Assembly: GCA_003988855.1 (NCBI GenBank)
Contig: QYAI01000243.1
Span: 1-26,753, forward strand
Direction: 5' to 3'
DNA from: Arachnopeziza araneosa
Lineage: Eukaryota; Ascomycota; Leotiomycetes; Helotiales; Arachnopezizaceae
DNA length: 26,753 nt
Shown here: positions 20,325-26,753 of the stretch, piece by piece
Layout of the letters: each line of letters starts with the position of its first letter
Numbering within the stretch: the first letter of the stretch is position 1
The notes under the pieces: model-generated
Database searches by the model: none
Told to the model about the DNA's origin: nothing
The model's input: only the letters and a program-made list of their open reading frames with translations
Position numbers and translations under genes: made by a program

Positions 20325-21459
20325 ATCAATGTTGCTGATCGGTGGGAACAGGAATTCAAAACTAAGATAGCGCAGGAAGCACCTCTCCTAGATCATCTAA
20401 ATAGTGATTTAGATACAGAAGTAGGTGAGAGACCGAGATCGCTACGACCAAAAACCTCAAAGAACTCGTTTTTTTCATCAATTCTATGGACTGCCATAGC
20501 TTTCATGCTTGGAATTGCTCTTGGTGTATCTTTGCCGTATGAGAAGCGAGATAAAGTGAATTTATGGAGAGACACAGACCTCGGTATGCCAGTTATGAGT
20601 CCCAAATCTGCTCGTCCTAACTTATTTTTCCGAAAGTCCTCGCGCGAGATGAAGTAGTCAAAGTTGAACGGAAATTTACCACCGGAATCAGAGCTTATGC
20701 AAATGGCTCGCTTTACCGAACTTTCGACCCACTAGAACCAGTTTATGTTGGGCCACCGACACAAGAAATTGACAGGAATTGGGGGGCTTTAACTGCAGGT
20801 ACGAGGCAGCCTAAGAACATCTTATTCTTTTTCAAGATTTCCATGTAACCAGTTTCGAGCAGTTCAACAAGTTTTCATAACACCAGAGGAGGCTGCGACA
20901 ATCTCTGGAGATCTTTATTATTTTGAGGAAGATGATATATACCAAGTTGAGTAAGTCTCAGTTACTGAAATATAGACACAATATCTAACGAGTACGGCTA
21001 TTCGTAGAATTGAGGTTTTTCATAGCTTACATTGTCTGGTATTACGCCTTTCTCGAGCCTCCTAGATCACTAACTCATTGAATGAACAGGATCTGATTCG
21101 CAGAGACATTCATCGAGAATACTACGCCGAAGGGATATCGAAGCGGCCGTTTTGGCGTCTCCATATTGGTACGGAACCACTTTAAGTTGAGCTGAATGTT
21201 TCTCCCTGAAATTCCCAATGGCTGACAAGGAAATGAAAACGCAGAACATTGTATTGAAGCTTTAAGGCAGAACATTATGTGTACGAGCGATATGACCCCG
21301 CTTACCATTTTCGGGATAGATCCGCTGGTGACCGACTTCGAACAACCACATACTTGTCGAGACTTCAACAGACTACAGGAATGGGCTAGGAAACGTGATG
21401 CTACTAGTAGAAAGACGGCAGCTGGAAATTTGGCGAGGTTGAAAGCCGGACAGGTGTGA
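20325..21459 (+). CDS. UstYa-type DUF3328 oxidase, copy 3 (start unresolved)
   Basis: Six exons join in phase: about 20325-20583, 20637-20798, 20863-20950, 21008-21038, 21090-21168 and 21245-21459. A hydrophobic segment (ILWTAIAFMLGIALGVSL) lies in the first exon. Family blocks follow in order: EIDRNWGALTA, DDIYQVEIEVF, then HSLHC ending exon 4 and HIEHC formed across the last intron. After these come LRQNIMCTSDMTPL and TCRDFNRLQEWARK. Both HxxHC motifs are therefore intact after splicing, although no single frame shows them. The 5' end is the problem: the reading frame opens after TAG at 20322-20324 and has no ATG before the membrane segment. The ATG at 20329 is one frame off. Either a short upstream exon supplies the start, with TAG acting as an acceptor, or the start has been lost. 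It lies 1.9 kb past the sedolisin and is probably the distal end of the cluster. Confidence 0.8.
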
Positions 21460-21632
21460 GTAAATCAAAATATCACAGAGCCAAAAGAGCAAGTTTTGGT
21501 CATGGAATTTGTGATGTTTAGGAGCACCTCAACCTTACCCTTTCTGAAGTGAGAGCACGTTAATAAGCTTGATAAGCATGAGATAGTTGTATTGAATATA
21601 TCTAAGAGAGAATAAAGAACTGAGGGCAGAGA

Positions 21633-21980
21633 TCAGTGTTTATGTACATAAGGAGCTCCCAGGAGTTCAAACCAGAGCAATTTGAACCCTATCCCATCGT
21701 GCAGGGGCCATTTTCCGTGACATACTTCAAATAACCCCCAGATTTTTCTTGCTCTTCTTTTCCGTTGTAAAGACTCCGTGAATCCTACCGCTCTAAATTC
21801 AGCGATAGCGGCTCGCGCGATGTTGGATTTGTTCACTTTTGTTAATTCTTGCAGGTCTCTTTCGTTGGAAGCCTTGAGTAATTCTTAGTAGACTGGTGCA
21901 TTCATTTCGTGGTAAATGGAGCAGTAATCAAAGATATGCTCGAGAAAGCTTTGGGGGATGGAGTATGATATTATTTAATT
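21633..21980 (-). pseudogene. Unidentified conserved-looking fragment with an in-frame TAA
   Basis: On the minus strand one frame runs from about 21980 to a stop at 21633 and is interrupted once, by TAA at 21885-21887. Protein-like sequence lies on both sides: FLEHIFDYCSIYHEMNAPVY before it, and KASNERDLQELTKVNKSNI plus IWGLFEVCHGKWPLHDGI after it. A Gln codon (CAA) with C changed to T would explain the stop. I do not recognise the family. It is convergent with DUF3328 copy 3. Confidence 0.4.
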
Positions 21981-22613
21981 CTTAGGTATAACCAGGTAGA
22001 AAGTGGAGGAAGATGTGAATCTTGATTTACTCAAAAATGAATCAATTTCTAACTCTCTTAGGCAATTCGAGAAAAACAATTATTTCGGTATCGTAGTCTT
22101 GCCGTTATCTATACAATTGCCGGTGTAGCAGTCGTGGTCATAAAAAAATAAATTAAAAAACATAAGCTATTTACTTTTAGTGTAGTGGTGTTTTTGGGTG
22201 CATGGATATTCTAGTAGATTTTGGGGTATATGCACGTGATTGCTGGTTCTCTATAAAAGAGGTCATGTATTCCTGAATGTACACAGTGTGGACTACAGAC
22301 GACATGAATTGACAGCATGATGCACCTCGAATATTGATATGAATGATACATTGATTCTCTTCTTCTTTATGACTTTTAGAACACCTCTTACACGCTCTTG
22401 CTCAGAATGAACTTATGAAAATCAGTCGATACACCTAAATTTATCCTTTCCTTACACAGCCGGCATTGGCCTCCGGCTAACATCAGAACACGCATACGCT
22501 GAATACTAGGGAACATTCGATTCTAAGCAGAATACCTTATTTTAGGTTGGTTGCTTACTCCTACTTACATTAGTATATGAGAATCCTTTGAATAAAGGAC
22601 TATTGTACTAGGG
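21981..22613. other. AT-rich spacer
   Basis: No gene recognised. It contains A-rich tracts near 22140-22165 and adjoins the inverted dispersed repeat that starts near 22614. It may include the rest of that element. Confidence 0.4.
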
Positions 22614-22803
22614 TAGGAGGAGCAGCCAATAAAATAAGAATCTCATTGGCTCTCAGCTGACTCTCGATATGTATATTTCGGAAGAACAACTGAAGCAAGA
22701 ACCTAAAGCAAAAACCGTGTGTTCGAAAGACTAGAAAGCAGTGTAAACAACAAGCAATAAACAAGTAGATAAATCAATGAATCAGTAAGAAAAGAATATC
22801 GGT
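22614..22803 (+). repeat. Inverted copy of a dispersed repeat (right arm)
   Basis: Reverse-complement partner of 1-200. The matching runs include AGGAGCAGCCAATAAAATAA, CTCGATATGTATATTTCGG and AAACAAGTAGATAAATCAAT. The pair brackets about 22.4 kb that contain the whole RiPP cluster. Sequence on either side may also belong to the element, but only this part has a visible partner. Confidence 0.7.
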
Positions 22804-23597
22804 CAATAAAATCCGTATGATCAATGCTCTATTCGTAACAACACAATCTATTCTTCCTTCTCTATATCCATGAATCTCCTTCTCTTTTTGTGTAGGTGCT
22901 CAGTAGGGCCTCCTTTATAGAGAGTCCTCAACACGTGCTTCCACTAGCGAAATGACCGAGGGATGTCATGCACCTTAGAACCCCACTACACTATCTTTCG
23001 CCTCTAAATATAAATTGATAACTACAATTTCCCGCACATCGTGCGTTATTTTCATCCTTCAATAGGCGTTTGCCCCAGCCAGCCTTTGCCTTTGTGGACA
23101 GATGGAAGATCTTAGTCAAATATCATCATCACCACACAAATTGAGACTTCTTGTATCTCTCACCGGCTTCTTTACTTTTTATCATGCTACGCGTAGCCGT
23201 GTGTGAGGGTTTGGTCCATTGAGAAGACCTCAGTCACATGATTTCAGCAGACTACCTGACCCCGCCTAACTAAAGCATCAGGAACGAGAATTAGGAGCGA
23301 GCATCAAGAGTAAAGATCAGGGGGAGTATCTGGGAATAAGCATCAGGTGTAAGGGTTCTGACCTGAGAAGGACCTTGGTCACATGACCCCGAAGTGAATC
23401 CAAAGAGTAGGTACCGCAGGGATGGCTCAGGGACCAGTCGCAGGGTTAATTAGTTTGCTCATTCAGCTCAGAATGAATAAAGCCTGAGTTGAAACGGCTA
23501 TTGTTACTAACTGAGCTCGGGAAGAAGTGAAAAGTTTGTGTGTGCCTGCTGAAGTGGTTATGAGATGTTCCTACTAATGCGATAGGGCGTTTATAGA
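22804..23597. other. Spacer, probably decayed repeat DNA
   Basis: No gene. Two similar strings, GAGAAGACCTCAGTCACATGA (about 23221, first 20 nt matched) and GAGAAGGACCTTGGTCACATGA (about 23366), recur some 145 nt apart, suggesting old duplicated repeat material. Other parts show nothing I can name. Confidence 0.35.
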
Positions 23598-23807
23598 AGG
23601 CGGGGTAGTCAGCCTTGGGCAAGATATGACAACGACTGTAACAATCTTAGCTGCAAAAGCAAGATCGAATAACAAGCAATAAATAACTATGTCGAAAATG
23701 ATGACTAGCTTTAATAGGTAAGATTTCCTAGCATTAGAACTACTATAACTAAAACTAACTTTTGCGACAATAAAGGATTCTCACCTCGAAGACTTTTCAG
23801 TTCCTCG
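23598..23807 (+). repeat. Dispersed repeat, copy B
   Basis: Same-orientation partner of 19026-19255 and richer in A and T. Examples are TTTCCTAGCATTAGAAC against CGTCCCTAGCATTGGAGG in copy A. It ends at CCTCG, immediately before recognisable BTB coding sequence. Confidence 0.65.
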
Positions 23808-24598
23808 TAGGACTAGACGGTCCAGACCGCAAGCCGTTCACGATCCATACTGCTGCTGTGGAAGGTCTTTCGGTTCCTCTTACTAATATGATGAATGGAT
23901 CGATGTGCGGGGCAAAAGACGGACTTGCAGTGCTAGAGGACACTGACGAACAAACGTTTGTCAAGTTCTGTGAATATGTCTACGCGGGTGACTACACACC
24001 CACACAAGAGCAAGCCATTCTAGCTATTTCCAAAGATAAAAAGGCGGGGCTTCTTGCATCTTGTGCGGATGTGAACTTTGCGGCTTGGAAGAAAAAGAAG
24101 AAAAGGGCCGATTTAGGGCTTGGTGGTGAGGATGATCATGAAACATGGGGTTATGAACACTCTTCTCAGAAGCTTTGGAATAAATTTCAACGCCGTGAAT
24201 ACTCCTTGGTTAGCCCAAAATTTCAACCACACGAGAACCTGGAAGTGTGGGAAGACGGAGCTTACCTTCTTTGTCACGCTCGAGTGTATGTCTTCGCTGA
24301 CAAATACGACATTGCCGGGCTGCGTATCTTAGCACTTGACAAATTGCACCTGGATCTTTGTTATTTCAAAGCTACTGGAAATGAAATGGGAAAGATAATG
24401 GACCTTGTGCGATTTAGCTATAGCAATGATAATACTAGGGACAATGAGCCAGGGCAAGATATTGATGCTTTGAGAAGCATGGTTATACAATTTGTAGTGT
24501 GCATGTTTGAGACGATGGTAAAGGATGATAGCTTTCTAGATTTGGTGGAGGAAGGAGGACGGTTTTCAAGAGACCTGGTCGCTTTGTTAGGCAAATGA
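23807..24598 (+). CDS. BTB/POZ-domain protein, 5'-truncated
   Basis: An open frame of 263 codons. The BTB fold is recognisable: VGLDGPDRKPFTIHTAAVEG (ligand-binding start of the domain), NGSMCGAKDGLAVLEDTDEQTF, then CEYVYAGDYTP. A charged linker containing KKKKKR follows. The helical part VYVFADKYDIAGLRILALDKLHLDL ends the domain at about residue 185. BTB proteins of this fungal type have unknown partners and often act as adaptors. No ATG precedes the domain. Upstream in frame there is only dispersed-repeat sequence and a TAA at about 23771. The first roughly 20 residues and the start codon therefore appear to have been replaced by the repeat. Translation could begin at an internal Met near 23888 but would lack the first strand of the fold, so this is probably a broken gene. 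Confidence 0.75.
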   Translation, partial: VGLDGPDRKPFTIHTAAVEGLSVPLTNMMNGSMCGAKDGLAVLEDTDEQTFVKFCEYVYAGDYTPTQEQAILAISKDKKAGLLASCADVNFAAWKKKKKRADLGLGGEDDHETWGYEHSSQKLWNKFQRREYSLVSPKFQPHENLEVWEDGAYLLCHARVYVFADKYDIAGLRILALDKLHLDLCYFKATGNEMGKIMDLVRFSYSNDNTRDNEPGQDIDALRSMVIQFVVCMFETMVKDDSFLDLVEEGGRFSRDLVALLGK

Positions 24599-24970
24599 TT
24601 TTACAGGCAAATGAGGCTGAAAAGAAGGAAGCTAGCTTGACTTTCAGTTCTATATAAAATAGGCTTTCCAATCATTTAACACGAGACTTTTCAAAAACAG
24701 AGAGCAAAGTGACCTACTTATCCACGATGCGGTGGAAAAGAGCCATTCTTGAAGGCTTCTGTCTTGGGGAATATTGATTTATTGATATTTTGTGCTGTCA
24801 AGCTAGCTCACTTGGCCGTAAAACGAATTTGGAATAATTTCAGACCGAATCAGAATCATTGCTAGTTATGGTTTATTGATACTTCAATTTCCAAAATTGT
24901 CGAAGTGCATACTTAACGTAGGACTCCCAAGTTATCATTCGTCTTTATCCTAACAACTTTCCTTTCTAAT
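24599..24970. other. Spacer between convergent genes
   Basis: No gene recognised. It lies between the 3' end of the BTB gene (+) and the 3' end of the secreted protein gene (-). Confidence 0.45.
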
Positions 24971-25967
24971 CTACTTTTCAAGTGCTGCTGAAGCTTCAAG
25001 GTCACGCTTGTGAACGGCTCTCTTGGCAGAAACATCTCTCTCACAAATTCCGGTTGCAAGAGCATCTTCATATTCGCGCTTCTGCACATCAAGCAAAGCG
25101 GCGGTTGCTTGAATTGCAGCATATTGTCGTTCGTCAATATGGCGCTCACGCAAGTTACGATTTCCGTCATTGCGGCACTATAGTAGAGCAATCAATTAGC
25201 AAAACTTTCTGTGTGCCTCCATACAAGATTCCAAAGCTCATGATGAGTCTCAAAACTAACTAGGCAGTAGTAGCCGCCGAGAGTGAAGAACCTCAAAGAA
25301 CAAATAGGGATATACTCACACATGATTCTGGGGCAAGACACGGGATATCAGGAAGGTTGTTGGAGAATACACAGCAAGAGCCAGAGTTAGGCTCAGAGCG
25401 ACAATAGTACCTGTTGGTACATACTGACCTCTAGGGTTACGTGCCATAATAGGAGCCTAGTTAGCTAGGCAGCAGAACCCTGTAGGGGTTCCGCTTCAGC
25501 CACCAGCACTCCTTCCGAATACAAGCCAAACTTAACGAATACACCTGATTCCTTACATGAAACATAGGGAGCTACATATTCTGAGTTAGGGCCTAAAACC
25601 TAAACCGAACCGTTATTGCAATAAACCTACGGTTTTGAATAAACCGACAGTACCTATCCAAAAGTAATTAGGACTCTTCACATTTCATATGATTGGTCAG
25701 ATTTAGAAACAAAAGCTTGACCTACCAAAGTCCATCAACCTCCACGTTTCCTACATGCACAGGTGCCGGAGTACAGCCAACATTGGGACAGACACAAGGG
25801 TTAGAATTAAAATAAACATTGCCACCCTTTACCACGTCGCAGCCATCATTTGCAATTCCCCAAGCAGGTATGTTGCCCGAGGTCTGGACCCCAAAATTGA
25901 AAAAGGCGAAGTTGTATCCTGGACAGATAGCATAGGAGAAATCTGCAAGGGCTAAGAGAGCTAGCAC
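24971..25967 (-). CDS. Small secreted Cys-rich protein with internal KR sites
   Basis: Three exons join in phase: 25726 to about 25967, 25320-25410 and 24971-25177. The product has a hydrophobic N-terminus (VLALLALADFSYA) acting as a likely signal peptide, then ICPGYNFAFFNFG. Cysteines in CDVVKGG and PCVCPNVGC follow. Exon 2 supplies YYCRSEPNSGSCCVF and PCLAPESC, joined to CRNDGNRNLRERH in exon 3. The tail has three Lys-Arg sites (QKR, AKR, HKR) and ends DLEASAALEK. The CPGYN...CCRNDGN arrangement is one I associate with uncharacterised fungal secreted proteins. An effector-like or extracellular role is inference. Start uncertain: the frame begins with GTG at 25967, and the nearby ATG is in another frame, so a further 5' exon is needed or the start is lost. 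Intron 1 is 315 nt, much longer than its neighbours, and contains repeat sequence. Confidence 0.7.
25438..25500 (+). mobile_element. Transposon-like fragment inside an intron, copy 1
   Basis: ACGTGCCATAATAGGAGCCT and AGTTAGCTAGGCAGCAGAACCC match 26672-26740 in the same orientation, with few differences over about 60 nt (the second string's first 20 nt suffice to identify it). It lies within the first intron of the secreted protein gene, read on the other strand. Element ends and target-site duplications are not visible. Confidence 0.55.
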
Positions 25968-26671
25968 AGCATGATGATGATGATTAATAGAAAAGATGAC
26001 CGAAAGTACGTGAGGTGTAAGTTGAAGGATTTTCTACCAGGAGAATTGATGGCATGAACGAAGGTTAGCCGGGCTGAAAGCCATCACAGAGAGTATATAT
26101 GTAGTTTCAGGATATGATAGCTACCCCGAAATCGTTTTACGTAGTATGCGAAGTATTTGTAGCGGCGAATAGGCGCGTAAGCATCGTAAGCGGCTTTGAG
26201 GATTATATTAATCAATATCTACGTGATAAACCTGGAAGGTTGAATGAAGCGCGCCTGTCGACCAAGCAGAAACAAATCATGAACAGGGGGCTTATCGTGG
26301 TTCGTAGCTACAGGTGCATTCAAAAAAGGCTTCACGAGGCATTCGTGTATTCTCTCCGGGCAACTACTATCCGCTGATATTGAGTAGCATCAAATGCTAC
26401 ACTGGTTTCTCGGCACAGTCGTTGGGATTCGCCAAGATTGTAGCTTGTCGATTTCGCCGATTTCGCTTACCGATACTCAATTTGGCTCTTGGCTGGGCTT
26501 GATGAGTTGCGGGGTATGACCCTGTTAGTACTATCTCAAGCTTGTGTAAGCTGTTGAAATGGCTGGGCTTTTTTCCTACGCCTAAGTAATGCCCAACTTG
26601 CAATCTTCCTGCCGTATATAGTTGTTGGAATACAGAGCTTTTACGTAGATTGGCAGTTGTTGGTACAATAA
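25968..26671. other. Spacer upstream of the secreted protein gene
   Basis: Should contain the promoter and perhaps a missing first exon of the secreted protein gene (minus strand). Short open frames (26114-26377 plus, 26397-26675 minus) show no recognisable domain. Confidence 0.4.
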
Positions 26672-26753
26672 TCACGTGCCACGCATGAGAGCCTAGTTAG
26701 TCAGGCAGCCAGAACCCCATAAGGGTTCTCCAGCTGCCTCCATCCTTCTTTCT
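26672..26753 (+). mobile_element. Transposon-like fragment at the window edge, copy 2
   Basis: Begins CACGTGCCACGCATGAGAGC and continues with CCTAGTTAGTCAGGCAGCCA and AACCCCATAAGGGTTCT. It matches the fragment at 25438-25500. Cut by the window edge, so the element type cannot be determined. Confidence 0.5.

Noticed and set aside
26114..26675. Overlapping open frames near the right edge
   Set aside because: No recognisable domain, and plus and minus frames overlap each other. Composition gives no reason to prefer either.

Overview
The window looks like nuclear DNA of a filamentous ascomycete (Pezizomycotina). Its genes carry many short GT-AG introns of about 46-160 nt, and its protein families are fungal: UstYa/DUF3328 oxidases, a sedolisin (S53) protease, a fungal-specific transcription-factor domain and a fungal BTB protein. 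The spacers are AT-rich and contain repeat debris with transition-type decay. The exact lineage cannot be read from the sequence.

The main content is a compact, apparently uncharacterised dikaritin-type RiPP locus at about 10.06-21.46 kb. At its centre is a five-exon gene (12156-12720, +) for a secreted 106-residue precursor. It has a signal peptide and three identical copies of a Trp-rich core (WANWNWLGADN) separated by Lys-Arg (Kex2) sites. Around it lie three UstYa-type DUF3328 oxidase genes, each with a paired HxxHC signature: 10059-11182 (-), 14173-15235 (+) and about 20325-21459 (+). The first is divergent from the precursor and shares a 973-bp promoter region with it. A secreted sedolisin protease (16102-18449, +) lies among them and a cytosolic M1 aminopeptidase (6794-9543, -) lies just outside. 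Both are candidates for trimming the peptide after Kex2 cleavage. Two features stand out: the core has Trp but no Tyr or Phe, and every core copy is split by a phase-2 intron at the same Trp codon, so that reading into any of these introns would stop translation at once.

Left flank (1-6.5 kb): the first ~200 nt are an inverted copy of a segment at 22.6-22.8 kb. Next come a fungal-specific transcription-factor gene (1181-3310, +), with one in-frame TAG and no zinc cluster, and a multi-exon amidase gene (4227-6435, -), with one in-frame TAA. Both nonsense codons fit C-to-T change at CpA.

Right flank (18.5-26.75 kb): mostly decayed. It holds two copies of a ~220-bp dispersed repeat, one ending exactly where a 5'-truncated BTB gene begins (23807-24598, +). 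It also holds gene remnants on the minus strand, and a small secreted Cys-rich protein gene (24971-25967, -) whose first intron contains a fragment repeated at the window's right edge. Three ~72-bp tandem repeats with hairpins lie between the second oxidase and the sedolisin.

Proposed logic, inferred: the precursor enters the secretory pathway, the membrane-anchored DUF3328 proteins oxidise and cross-link the Trp-rich cores, Kex2 releases them, and peptidases trim the acidic N-terminal extension (EVAEV) and the basic C-terminal tail.
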